From Cellvibrionaceae bacterium (GTDB lineage: Bacteria; Pseudomonadota; Gammaproteobacteria; Pseudomonadales; Cellvibrionaceae), in assembly GCA_021151695.1 (NCBI GenBank), contig JAGKWU010000001.1:124001-188000 (forward strand): 64,000 nt of DNA. The letters run 5' to 3'. The notes below the pieces were generated by a model. It was not told where the DNA came from and searched no databases. It was given only the letters and a program-made list of their open reading frames with translations. This document shows positions 1 to 8,049 of the stretch, piece by piece; the first letter of the stretch is position 1, and the number at the start of each line of letters is the position of its first letter. The position numbers and the translations under genes were made by a program.

Positions 1-1461
1 GTTCTCGTCGTTGCGCTCGCGACGTGGACGATCTTCACGGCCGCCGCGTTCACTACGCTCACCGCGACCACCGCGTTCGCTGCGATCAAATGAGCCGCGC
101 TCTTCGCGACCACCACGAGACTCGCGCTCGGGTTTCACGTCAGTAAATTTCACTTGCAGTGGACGATCTTTTTGCAGCAGGTACGCCAATGCAGAGGCAA
201 TATCTTCTGGAGAAACATCGTTTTTGTGGCTGTATTCAGCGAGCAAATCGTTGAAGAAGGCCAGGCTTTCTTTTTCTGCCAGGGCTTCAGTAATTTGCGC
301 GGTGAATTGATCAATACGGTGTTTGGTTACAGTTGCACCGCTGGGTAATTCCATCAGGGTGATGGGTTTGCGAGTTGCTTTTTCGATGGTGTAAAGCAAA
401 CGTTTTTCACGTGGTGCTACGAACAGAATTGCCTTGCCGCTACGACCAGCGCGACCGGTACGGCCGATACGGTGTACGTAAGCTTCGCTATCGTAAGGAA
501 TGTCGTAGTTAACAACGTGGCTTACGCGCTCAACGTCAATACCGCGCGCGGCAACGTCGGTCGCGATCACTATATCCAGCTTGCCTGTCTTCAAACGATC
601 AATAGTGCGCTCGCGCAATTGTTGGTTCATGTCACCGTTGAGTGGTGCTGCGGAGTGGCCGCGTGCTTCCAGTTTTTCGGCGAGTTCAACGGTGGCAGTT
701 TTAGTGCGCACGAAAATAATCATGCCTTCGAAGGGCTCAACTTCCAGTATGCGGGTCAGTGCATCCAGTTTGTTGGTGCCGCTTACCATCCAGTAAACCT
801 GTTCGATGTTGTCACCGGTGGATTGGGTGCTGGCGATTTTGATTTCTTTCGCATCGCGCAAATAGTTGTCACACACCTTGCGGATTTCGCGCGGCATAGT
901 GGCAGAGAAAAGTGCGGTTTGGCGCTCTTCAGGAGTGTGTTCGAGAATCCACTCAACGTCATCGATAAAGCCCATGCGCAGCATTTCGTCAGCTTCGTCG
1001 AGTACCAGGCTTTTCAGGTTGTTGAGGTTCAGGCTGCCACGACGAAGGTGATCCATAACGCGACCGGGTGTACCTACGACTACGTGTACACCGCGCTTTA
1101 ATTGACGCAGTTGGCTGGTCATGTCCTGGCCGCCGTAGATGGGTAGAACGTGGAAGCCGGGGATGTGTGCGGCGTATTTTTGGAAAGCTTCCGCTACCTG
1201 GATCGCCAACTCGCGTGTGGGTGCCAGTACCAGAATTTGTGGATCATTTTGCTTGATATCCAGTTTGGACAGCAACGGCAATGCGAAGGCAGCCGTTTTA
1301 CCTGTACCGGTTTGCGCCATGCCGAGGATATCGCCACCTTGAAGCAGAATCGGGATTGCTGCTGCCTGGATGGGCGAGGGCACTTCATAGCCTACGGCTT
1401 GAATAGCTTTGAGTACTGGCTCGGACAGGGCTAAATCGGTAAACAGAATAGGGTCAGTCAT
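1..1461 (-). CDS. deaD: DEAD-box ATP-dependent RNA helicase DeaD/CsdA, C-terminus cut by window edge
   Basis: An ATP-dependent RNA helicase that unwinds RNA duplexes; DeaD/CsdA proteins act in ribosome assembly and mRNA turnover, especially in the cold. Reading from the ATG at 1461, 487 codons are visible with no stop before the edge. The order is: motif I GTGKT (residues 52-56), PTREL (81-85), DEAD (155-158), SAT (186-188) and HRIGRTGR (330-337), a complete two-lobe helicase core. After about residue 450 the protein turns into an Arg/Gly/Glu/Ser-rich tail, as in CsdA; the DbpA-type RNA-binding domain that normally follows would lie outside the window. A weak AAGG lies just before the start. 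A long non-coding stretch precedes the gene, which recalls the long cold-shock leader of E. coli deaD. DeaD rather than RhlB/RhlE/SrmB is favoured by the long linker and basic tail. The family call is certain, the exact paralogue likely. Confidence 0.9.
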   Translation of the reverse strand, partial: MTDPILFTDLALSEPVLKAIQAVGYEVPSPIQAAAIPILLQGGDILGMAQTGTGKTAAFALPLLSKLDIKQNDPQILVLAPTRELAIQVAEAFQKYAAHIPGFHVLPIYGGQDMTSQLRQLKRGVHVVVGTPGRVMDHLRRGSLNLNNLKSLVLDEADEMLRMGFIDDVEWILEHTPEERQTALFSATMPREIRKVCDNYLRDAKEIKIASTQSTGDNIEQVYWMVSGTNKLDALTRILEVEPFEGMIIFVRTKTATVELAEKLEARGHSAAPLNGDMNQQLRERTIDRLKTGKLDIVIATDVAARGIDVERVSHVVNYDIPYDSEAYVHRIGRTGRAGRSGKAILFVAPREKRLLYTIEKATRKPITLMELPSGATVTKHRIDQFTAQITEALAEKESLAFFNDLLAEYSHKNDVSPEDIASALAYLLQKDRPLQVKFTDVKPERESRGGREERGSFDRSERGGRGERSERGGREDRPRRERNDEN

Positions 1462-2035
1462 TTTTAAACCTTTGGTTTTACTAACGTAAAAAAACAATAA
1501 AGCAAAGCCAGTCGCTGTCTCAAAGAGGCAGTGAAGGATTCGTTTTCTTGTTTTTATGATCGAATAAATTGGCGGCATAAACGCGAGCCAACATAAATTT
1601 TGGTGGGAGCGATGATCGGGTCGCTATGGGTGCAAATGTCTGCACAAACGAAAACTGCATGGGCAATACGCCAATGCGAGTGGGGCGATTAAATCAACGG
1701 ATTCCCGCGTGCCGGGCCAACACTATTAAGTAATAAATAGATAGAAAGGCAATTGGCACAGTGCAACCAGGAGGTGTTCCATCCCCGATAGATTGCGCAC
1801 TTTATAGCAGGCTATTGTTGTGACTAGTTATTAAGGTTAAGTAATGGTTTAACCAAAAATAGCAGCGAGCAAATCGCGGATAGTCACTGGAGAGTCAAAT
1901 GGTCTCTGGGTAGCCCTCAGGCATCATGCCTGCTCAGCAATACCCCGGCCATAGACTTACGAAAAGAGGGGCTTTACTGAAAGTGCGCGCAGTATAGGGA
2001 AGACCCGCCCTTAAAGCCAGTAAAACCGACAGATA
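1462..2035 (-). promoter_or_regulatory. 574-base non-coding stretch upstream of deaD (putative long leader)
   Basis: No credible gene on either strand. It separates deaD from yaiI, both on the minus strand. Two possible minus-strand -10 boxes are visible, TATAAA (complement of 1801-1806) and TATACT (complement of 1991-1996), both with poor -35 matches. A perfect 15-base palindrome, CAGGCATCATGCCTG, lies at 1918-1932. If transcription starts near either box, the mRNA leader would be roughly 330-520 nucleotides. I recognise no known riboswitch. The cold-shock leader idea is inference from the gene's identity. Confidence 0.4.
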
Positions 2036-2482
2036 TCACGGTTTTTGCGCCAAAAACCTGTCTAGCGCGTTAGCAAAAGCCTGTTTGTCACGATCGCCGT
2101 AGGGCGGCGGGCCGTCGTGTACCACGCCACTGGAGCGCATGGTCTCCATAAAGTCGCGCATATTCAGGCGCGCGCCTATGGAGTCTTTGGTGTAGCGCTC
2201 GCCACGGGGGTTGATGACAGTGGCACCTTTAGCAATAGCTTCTGCGGCGAGAGGGATATCCGCCGTAATCACCAGATCGCCGGCGTCGAGTTGCTGGACA
2301 ATGTAGTTATCGGCCACATCAAAGCCGCCGTTTACCTGGATACTCTTTATATAAGGAGATGCGGGCGCCGACAAAAATTGGTTGGCGACCAACGTCATCA
2401 ACACCTGGCGCTTATGGCAGGCGCGATAAAGGATTTCTTTGACGGGCTTGGGGCAGGCGTCGGCATCGACCCAGATTTGCAT
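2036..2482 (-). CDS. yaiI: YaiI/YqxD family protein (UPF0178, DUF188), PIN/NYN-like fold
   Basis: A 148-residue cytoplasmic protein of the UPF0178 family, whose biochemical role is not established. The family signature is clear: the N-terminus MQIWVDADACPKPVKE with its acidic VDADACP core, then DLVITADIPLA around residue 70, then a GARLNMRDFMETMR stretch near 105-120. The pattern of acidic residues at strand ends is reminiscent of PIN/NYN nucleases, but nuclease activity is only an inference. Length is normal for the family (about 150). It begins at ATG 2482, about 130 bases from the divergent gene at 2610, so the two probably have separate promoters in the shared gap. Downstream on the same strand lies the deaD leader. 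Confidence 0.9.
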   Translation of the reverse strand: MQIWVDADACPKPVKEILYRACHKRQVLMTLVANQFLSAPASPYIKSIQVNGGFDVADNYIVQQLDAGDLVITADIPLAAEAIAKGATVINPRGERYTKDSIGARLNMRDFMETMRSSGVVHDGPPPYGDRDKQAFANALDRFLAQKP

Positions 2483-2609
2483 GGTTTTATCTCTTGCTGG
2501 AGGTTCTATAACGGAGCGGCGGCATTATACAGCGGCAGCTACATACCTTCTCAAGCCTCCATGGGGTAGACTTCCGCCTTCCTAACCCAGGCTTGGCCCA
2601 AGGATTCCC

Positions 2610-3443
2610 ATGTCAGAAAAACACCTGTCTACCACCGCATTGGCGCGCCAACTCCATAAAGAGAGCAAAGAGCTATTTATTTTGCTTGCCCAAGGCGGCT
2701 GGATTATTAAGGTGGACAACCATTGGCAGTTAACTGAAAAAGGCAAGTTCGAAGGCGGGATTTACCTCAATCATCCAAAATACGGCGATTACATCGCCTG
2801 GCCGGAATCGGTGCGTGAACATCCGTTATTAAAGCTATTACCCGAGGCGCCGCTGAGTGCAACGCATTTGTCCAACAAGCTGGAATTGCCAGCGCGACTG
2901 ATCAATGTGGTACTCGCCGAGCGCGGCTGGATTAAAAAGCATGTGCGCGGATGGCTGCTAACGCCGCGCGGCAGAGTGCTCGGAGGCGAGCAGCACACCA
3001 GCGAGCAGTCAGGAATTCCCTTTGTCACCTGGCCTGAAAGCCTGCTAGATAACGCTCATCTGCTAACTGCAGTGGCGCAGATTAAAGGCGACAGTTTTAG
3101 CCAATCAACCCAGGCATTGACTGGCCAACAATGTTCAACACGAGCAGCGTTGGTTTTAGAGAATTGGCTCTATCTCGCCGGAATTAATCACGCCTGCAAT
3201 TATTTATTGGCCGAAGAAAAAGGCGGGCAGCTGCGCGCCGATTTTTATATTCCTGAATTGCAAGTCGCCATAGATATTTGGGGGGCTGAGACGAATGCGG
3301 CTGCTTTAGCGAACAAATTAAACAAACAGGATTTTTACCAGAAGCAGGGTTACGACTATCTGGAAATCCATGATGAAAATATCGTCCAGCTCGATGAGTT
3401 GCTCGCCCGACAATTATTGGGCCTTGGGATGGCAATCTATTAA
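2610..3443 (+). CDS. Unknown protein: two winged-helix-like repeats plus a DUF559/Vsr-like nuclease-fold C-terminus
   Basis: I do not recognise a named gene. The 277-residue protein has two related halves. Residues about 26-67 and 103-145 both follow the pattern LA(Q/E)-x-GWI-x-K, then L-T-x-x-G-(K/R), then GG, then WPES, which suggests a duplicated DNA-binding (winged-helix-like) module. The C-terminal segment (about 205-270) reads like the core of a DUF559/Vsr-type PD-(D/E)XK fold: ADFYIPEL with Asp211, VAIDIWG with Asp222, then a KQDFYQKQGYDYLEI stretch resembling the D-x3-(Q/A)-x-GY-x-(V/Y)L element after the active site. The usual aromatic/His residues of Vsr are not evident, so catalysis is uncertain. 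AAGGA sits five bases before the ATG. The HIT gene follows after 35 bases, so co-transcription is likely. It could be a DNA-repair or DNA-binding factor; no function can be assigned. Confidence 0.75.
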   Translation: MSEKHLSTTALARQLHKESKELFILLAQGGWIIKVDNHWQLTEKGKFEGGIYLNHPKYGDYIAWPESVREHPLLKLLPEAPLSATHLSNKLELPARLINVVLAERGWIKKHVRGWLLTPRGRVLGGEQHTSEQSGIPFVTWPESLLDNAHLLTAVAQIKGDSFSQSTQALTGQQCSTRAALVLENWLYLAGINHACNYLLAEEKGGQLRADFYIPELQVAIDIWGAETNAAALANKLNKQDFYQKQGYDYLEIHDENIVQLDELLARQLLGLGMAIY

Positions 3444-3478
3444 TCGTTTTACATTGACACTAACGAAGAGGATTTTTT

Positions 3479-3871
3479 ATGGCAAGCGTTTTTACTTTGA
3501 TCATGGAAGGAAAAATACCTGGCAACTTTGTATATGAAGATGATGTTGCTGTTGCAATTCTCACCATACAGCCGATTCGCGAGGGTCATGTGTTGGTAAT
3601 TCCCCGTGAGGAGATTGACCAGTGGAGTGATCTCTCACCTGAGGTGGCCGCACACTTGATGAAGATCAGCCACAAAATTGCCAATGCGATGAAAGGACTG
3701 TTTCCCTGCACCCGCATAGGTTTAATGATTGCAGGCCTGGAAGTACCACATACCCACATACACCTGGTGCCGATGGATTCTATGGCTGATTTGAGTTTTG
3801 CCAACGCAAAAAATGCTGCACCGGAAGCGCTGAAGGTTGTTGCTGAAAAAATTCGCGCTGCCCTCGCTTGA
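3479..3871 (+). CDS. HIT-family nucleotide hydrolase
   Basis: A 130-residue histidine-triad protein. HIT enzymes hydrolyse nucleotide phosphoramidates or adenylylated intermediates in the cytoplasm. The signature is H91-T-H93-I-H95-LVPM, the His-x-His-x-His triad, preceded by the typical substrate-loop pattern P-x-x-x-GHVLVIPR near residues 32-43. The length matches Hint-type proteins (110-140). A GAGGA ribosome-binding site lies a few bases before ATG 3479. It follows the nuclease-like gene by 35 bases. Downstream, an inverted repeat CCGGGCG/CGCCCGG (3880-3916, 23-base loop) may weakly end transcription, although no T-tract follows it. The HIT family is certain; the in vivo substrate is not. 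Confidence 0.9.
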   Translation: MASVFTLIMEGKIPGNFVYEDDVAVAILTIQPIREGHVLVIPREEIDQWSDLSPEVAAHLMKISHKIANAMKGLFPCTRIGLMIAGLEVPHTHIHLVPMDSMADLSFANAKNAAPEALKVVAEKIRAALA

Positions 3872-4003
3872 CCCCGGGGCCGGGCGCAACAACGAGGTAC
3901 TTCAAACTTCGCCCGGGCCAAAAACTCGGGCCAAATCCCGCCAAGCTTTTGACTTTCTGCGGATCGGTATTTTTAACTAATTGATTTTAATATAAAAAAT
4001 ATC

Positions 4004-4020
4004 TTGGCACTGCCTTTGCA
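4004..4020 (+). promoter_or_regulatory. Sigma-54 promoter of fleSR
   Basis: TTGGCAC (4004-4010), five bases, then TTGCA (4016-4020), a perfect match to the -24/-12 consensus with correct GG-to-GC spacing. Transcription should begin about twelve bases past the GC, near 4031, which places the first possible TTG codon at 4027 upstream of the transcript. In Pseudomonas fleSR is driven by RpoN with FleQ; fleQ is not in this window. Confidence 0.85.
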
Positions 4021-4086
4021 AAACCCTTGTTACTGAAGAATTCCGGCGTTGATTGTTTGACGCTAACCAGACACGAGGGCCAGCTA

Positions 4087-5385
4087 ATGGCGGGTATGCA
4101 AACCATTCCAAACCCAACACAATTGCGTAAGTTGGCACCTGTAGCCCTGGCGACACCGGCCGAGGTTGCGCCCGTGTTGGCGCTGGTGACCGATGCGTTG
4201 GTGAATGATGCGCTGATAACTGATACGCGGGTAACTAATACAGAGCCCCTGGCTGAAAAAGCCGAACAAATGGGCGATATGTCCCGCCAGTTAACAGACT
4301 CCTACTTTGTGTTGGAGGACCGTCTTAGCGAGCTCAATAACAAGCTCAACGCCGCCGCCGATCAACGTCTGCAAGAGTTGGCCGAAAAAGAGCGCATTGC
4401 CACTCGTTTACAAAACCTGCTTAATTTCTTACCCGGTGGTGTGGTGGTGCTGGACTCCTCCGGTCGTATTTCCGAATGTAATCCTGCCGCTATCGATATT
4501 TTAGGCGAGCCATTGTGCGGTGAACTTTGGCGCGACGTGATTCGCCGCTCGTTCGCGCCTCGCAAAGACGATGGTCATGAAGTTTCACTACGGGATGGTC
4601 GTCGCATCAGTATTTCCACCAGCAGCCAGGGTGAAGATGGCCAGATTATCCTGCTGACCGACCAGACTGAAACCCGTCGCCTGCAAAGTCAGCTGAGCCG
4701 CCACGAACGTTTGTCTGCAATGGGCAAAATGATGAGCGCCCTGGCACACCAGATACGCACACCTCTGTCAGCGGCCATGCTTTACGCAGGTCATCTATGC
4801 AACAGCAAATTAGACGAGACCAAACGCCAGCAATTTTCCGAGAAAATTTCCAATCGCCTTAACAATATTGAACGTCAGGTGCAGGACATGTTGGTGTTCG
4901 CCAAGGGCGAATTACCCCTGACCAATGTGATCAGTGTTAAAGCCCTGGAAGTAGCCGTCGCCGAGGCGGTAGAAGTGGTGATGATGACCACCGAGTCCAC
5001 TTGTGTATGGCGCAACGATTGCCCGGACCAGATGATTCATTGCAACCCTGAAGCTCTGGTCGGCGCACTGTCGAATCTGGTTAACAACGCCATTCAGGCG
5101 GTTGAACGTAAAGCGCGCTTGCGTATCGCTTTCACCCAGACTCGTCCAAAAAATCCTGCGGAAGCGCCGCAATTGATGATCGCCGTCTGCGATGCCGGCC
5201 CCGGCATTGCGCCAGAGCTGCTGCCCAACCTCGGTGAACTCTTTGTTACCACTAAAGCCCAGGGTACCGGCTTGGGATTGGCAGTGGTAAAAGCCGTAGC
5301 ACGTGCACATCAAGGCCGTTTCAGTTTGCAATCAAAACAAGGGCAGGGCACTTGCGCCAGCCTGTTTATACCTTTTGCCCTTTAG
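4087..5385 (+). CDS. fleS: Flagellar sensor histidine kinase FleS
   Basis: Sensor kinase of the FleSR two-component system, which turns on mid/late flagellar genes together with sigma-54. From ATG 4087 it is 432 residues with no membrane segment, so it is cytoplasmic like Pseudomonas FleS. A variable N-terminus (to about 65) leads into a short coiled coil, a PAS domain (about 105-160, with LPGGVVVLDSSGRI), the HisKA H-box around His221 (LAHQIRTPL), an N-box near 330 (NLVNNAIQAV), and G-boxes DAGPGIAPELL and GTGLGLAVVKA. I chose 4087 because GAGGG at 4075-4079 is correctly spaced and because an earlier in-frame TTG (4027) lies before the predicted transcription start. fleR begins 11 bases after the stop. 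The call is strongly supported by the neighbouring fleR and fli genes. Confidence 0.93.
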   Translation: MAGMQTIPNPTQLRKLAPVALATPAEVAPVLALVTDALVNDALITDTRVTNTEPLAEKAEQMGDMSRQLTDSYFVLEDRLSELNNKLNAAADQRLQELAEKERIATRLQNLLNFLPGGVVVLDSSGRISECNPAAIDILGEPLCGELWRDVIRRSFAPRKDDGHEVSLRDGRRISISTSSQGEDGQIILLTDQTETRRLQSQLSRHERLSAMGKMMSALAHQIRTPLSAAMLYAGHLCNSKLDETKRQQFSEKISNRLNNIERQVQDMLVFAKGELPLTNVISVKALEVAVAEAVEVVMMTTESTCVWRNDCPDQMIHCNPEALVGALSNLVNNAIQAVERKARLRIAFTQTRPKNPAEAPQLMIAVCDAGPGIAPELLPNLGELFVTTKAQGTGLGLAVVKAVARAHQGRFSLQSKQGQGTCASLFIPFAL

Positions 5386-5396
5386 GAGAAGAATCC

Positions 5397-7031
5397 ATGT
5401 CACTTTCTATGAATTCGGCTATGAGCTCTGCTATGAATTCGGCTATGAGCCCGGCCAGCATGCCAGTCACATCAATCATGATGGATTCAACTCCGAACAG
5501 GATACAAGATGCGATTAAGATTCTGGTTGTCGAAGATGACAATAATCTGCGTGAAGCCTTGATAGATACACTTCAGCTGGCCAACTACCAGGTGGTGGAA
5601 GCGAGCAGTGCAGAGGATGCTTTGCAGAAACTCGCAGAGCAAGGCGATCTGCGCATGATTATTTCCGATGTAAATATGGGCGCTATGAGTGGCCATGATT
5701 TATTGCGCGAAGTAAAAGCCAATTATCCTCACATCCCTATGATGTTGATTACCGCTTACGCCAGCATTAGCCAATCGGTTGACGCTATCAAAAACGGTGC
5801 GGTGGATTATCTGGTTAAACCTTTCGCTCCAAAAATTTTGGTGGAAACCATTGCGCGTCATCTTGGTGTTGCACAAATCCAGGGTGATGAACCTATTGCG
5901 CAAGCGCCATCCAGCCGCCAATTGTTGCAACTGGCGCAACGCGTAGCGCAATCCGAATCTACCGTGTTAATTGTGGGCGAATCCGGTACCGGCAAAGAAG
6001 TGCTGGCGCGCTACATTCACAATCATTCACCTCGTGCAAACCAACCTTTTATTGCGATTAACTGCGCTGCCATTCCAGAAAATATGCTGGAGGCCATGTT
6101 GTTCGGCCACGAAAAAGGTGCATACACAGGCGCCCACGCCAGCAGCCCGGGTAAATTTGAACAAGCCAACGGTGGCACCTTGTTACTCGATGAAATTTCA
6201 GAAATGGATATCGCGTTGCAAGCAAAATTATTGCGCGTGCTGCAAGAGCGTGAGGTAGAACGTTTGGGCGGTCGCAAAACTATTAAATTGGATGTGCGTG
6301 TTATTGCAACATCCAACCGGGATATGCGCAGCCAAGTGGTGGCGGGAAAATTCCGCGAAGACTTGTACTACCGTTTGAGCGTATTGCCTTTGCAATGGGC
6401 TCCACTGCGTGATCGCCTCGAAGATATAGTGCCACTTGCGCAGCGTATACTGCAAAAACACGCGCAAAAACAAAATCGCCACGGCGTTAATTTGACAATG
6501 AGTGCGCAGCAAGCGTTGCTGAGCTATTCGTGGCCAGGCAACGTGCGCGAATTGGATAACGTTATGCAGCGCGCACTGATTTTGCAGGTGGGGAATGCGA
6601 TCGATGCGGTAGACCTGGGGCTGGATGCTGGCAATCTTTATAGTCAAAAACCCAACCTGGTTGAAGCCGCCATTCAATATCAGTCGCAACAACCTGTACA
6701 GCCATCATCGGTAACCAGCATTAGTGGTTACGGCGTTGGCTATGGTAATCGCGATAACCAGCCGGTACATACCGCGCGTGAATTTGCGCAGGATTTGTCG
6801 GTGCCAGGTTTGGCTGGCGACAACATCGCGCTGATCAGTTCTACACCCTATGCACCTAATCCTGCGTTGGGTACAGATCTCAAACAACGCGAATATGAAA
6901 TCATTATGCAAACACTGCGTCAGGAACGCGGCAGCCGCAAAAATACTGCTGAGCGACTGGGTATAAGCGCTCGCACGCTTAGATACAAAATGGCGCGTTT
7001 GAGAGAAGAGGGTTTTGCCATTACCGAATAA
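5397..7031 (+). CDS. fleR: Sigma-54-dependent flagellar response regulator FleR
   Basis: Response regulator partner of FleS and enhancer-binding activator of sigma-54 flagellar promoters. From ATG 5397 (AGGAGAA at 5384-5390) it is 544 residues. A receiver domain (about 41-155) has the acidic pair in VVEDDN, phospho-acceptor Asp91 and the Lys in VKPF. An AAA+ domain follows: Walker A GESGTGKE (about 194-201), the sigma-54-contacting loop GAYTGA (241-246; Tyr instead of the common Phe, as in several NtrC-type regulators), and Walker B GGTLLLDEI. After a 100-residue linker comes a Fis-type helix-turn-helix (TAERLGISARTLRYK). The first 20 residues are an oddity: a 24-base DNA repeat yields several Met-Asn-Ser-Ala units, and later ATGs (for example 5409, 5433) could also start. 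Two hairpins follow the stop. Confidence 0.95.
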   Translation: MSLSMNSAMSSAMNSAMSPASMPVTSIMMDSTPNRIQDAIKILVVEDDNNLREALIDTLQLANYQVVEASSAEDALQKLAEQGDLRMIISDVNMGAMSGHDLLREVKANYPHIPMMLITAYASISQSVDAIKNGAVDYLVKPFAPKILVETIARHLGVAQIQGDEPIAQAPSSRQLLQLAQRVAQSESTVLIVGESGTGKEVLARYIHNHSPRANQPFIAINCAAIPENMLEAMLFGHEKGAYTGAHASSPGKFEQANGGTLLLDEISEMDIALQAKLLRVLQEREVERLGGRKTIKLDVRVIATSNRDMRSQVVAGKFREDLYYRLSVLPLQWAPLRDRLEDIVPLAQRILQKHAQKQNRHGVNLTMSAQQALLSYSWPGNVRELDNVMQRALILQVGNAIDAVDLGLDAGNLYSQKPNLVEAAIQYQSQQPVQPSSVTSISGYGVGYGNRDNQPVHTAREFAQDLSVPGLAGDNIALISSTPYAPNPALGTDLKQREYEIIMQTLRQERGSRKNTAERLGISARTLRYKMARLREEGFAITE

Positions 7032-7033
7032 AT

Positions 7034-7103
7034 CGCGTCGCCGATAATTGGCGATGCGGAAAGATCCTCTTCTTGATCGACAATTGGTCGAATGAGGATT
7101 TTT
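7034..7103 (+). terminator. Terminator region after fleR (two stacked hairpins)
   Basis: The first hairpin, CGCGTCGCC/GGCGATGCG (7034-7058, seven-base loop, one G-T pair), follows the stop codon directly. The second pairs ATCCTC (7064-7069) with GAGGAT (7094-7099), contains the inner stem TCGAC/GTCGA, and ends in five T residues (7099-7103). The second one has the form of an intrinsic terminator. Confidence 0.75.
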
Positions 7104-7158
7104 GCGCTATACCTAGGGGAACCTTGAGACGGCTTACATTTTTATCTGCAGGCTCCCC

Positions 7159-8049
7159 ATGATTTTCAGGCTGCGTCGACTATTTTTCCTGGCAGGATAC
7201 ACATTTCTCTTTGCTTTACTACTTGCAAACCCTGGCGGTCAGGCGGCCGAAACGCTTTTATCGCCACCCGCTCCGCCGGGCTCCCCGGCAACAAGAATTT
7301 CTGTTACGACGATTTACTATAACGATGAACTCAGCGTTTATTATTTACATTTGCTAACCCTTGCGCTCGAAAAAACCACACCTGCTGATGGCCCTTTTGA
7401 AATAATACAGAACGACCACCAGGGTGGAATAGAGCGCGACCGCGCCATGTTGATTGCGGGAAAAGGGATAGATGTGATGTGGGGTTCGGTCACCCGTGAA
7501 CGCCGGGAAAAAATGCACGTAATCCCCGTGGATTTGTTAAAGGGGTTAAATAACTATCGCTTGTTGTTAATTCGCAAAAGCGATCAGGAGCGTTTTTCGC
7601 AAGTTAAAAATCTTGATGATTTACGGAAATTTATGGTGGGAGCCGGCCTACATTGGACAGATGGCCGGATTATGAAAAACAACGGCTTTTCGACCTATAC
7701 CTCATTCAATATGCCCGGTATGTTTAAAATGTTGGCTGCAGGGCGCTTCGATTTTATATCGCGCGGAGCCCATGAAATTTCGAATGATTTAAGAATTTAT
7801 CCCGATTACAACCTTGCTATAGAGCAGACATTAATCCTGCGATATAACACGCCGTTGCAATATTCCTTTTTTGTTAACAAGGATAACCAAAAGCTTGCCG
7901 AGCGATTGGCGCGAGGGTTGAAAATGGCGCAAGCCGATGGCTCTTTTGATCGCCTGACCAATCAGCTGCAAGACTTACGCGAAGGCGAAGCGCTGATTGG
8001 GCAACCCAAGCGCCGCATAATAGAACTCAATAACAATGTTGATCAGTAG
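7159..8049 (+). CDS. Orphan periplasmic solute-binding-protein-like protein (family 3 type)
   Basis: A 296-residue probable secreted protein. The N-terminus has basic residues and a hydrophobic stretch (about 9-24) ending in GGQAAE, a good type I signal peptide. The rest resembles bacterial extracellular solute-binding proteins of family 3: an ISVTTIYYNDE opening strand, a hinge-like D-V-M-W-G-S-V region near residue 110, a LLLIRKSD strand near 135, and a late LARGLKMAQADGSFDRL helix like the C-terminal helix of amino-acid-binding proteins. No permease or ATPase gene is nearby, so it is unlikely to be a standard transporter component; a sensory or accessory role is possible. It stands between fleR and fliE, where Pseudomonas has no gene, and ends base-to-base against the convergent gene at 8050. 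The ligand is unknown. Confidence 0.7.
   Translation: MIFRLRRLFFLAGYTFLFALLLANPGGQAAETLLSPPAPPGSPATRISVTTIYYNDELSVYYLHLLTLALEKTTPADGPFEIIQNDHQGGIERDRAMLIAGKGIDVMWGSVTRERREKMHVIPVDLLKGLNNYRLLLIRKSDQERFSQVKNLDDLRKFMVGAGLHWTDGRIMKNNGFSTYTSFNMPGMFKMLAAGRFDFISRGAHEISNDLRIYPDYNLAIEQTLILRYNTPLQYSFFVNKDNQKLAERLARGLKMAQADGSFDRLTNQLQDLREGEALIGQPKRRIIELNNNVDQ

Noticed and set aside
472..1101. Long open frame on the plus strand opposite deaD
   Set aside because: It lies wholly against the helicase core, which has every conserved motif on the minus strand; its translation shows no family features.
6228..6692. 154-codon frame opposite fleR
   Set aside because: It is a shadow of the AAA+ domain coding sequence with no features of its own.
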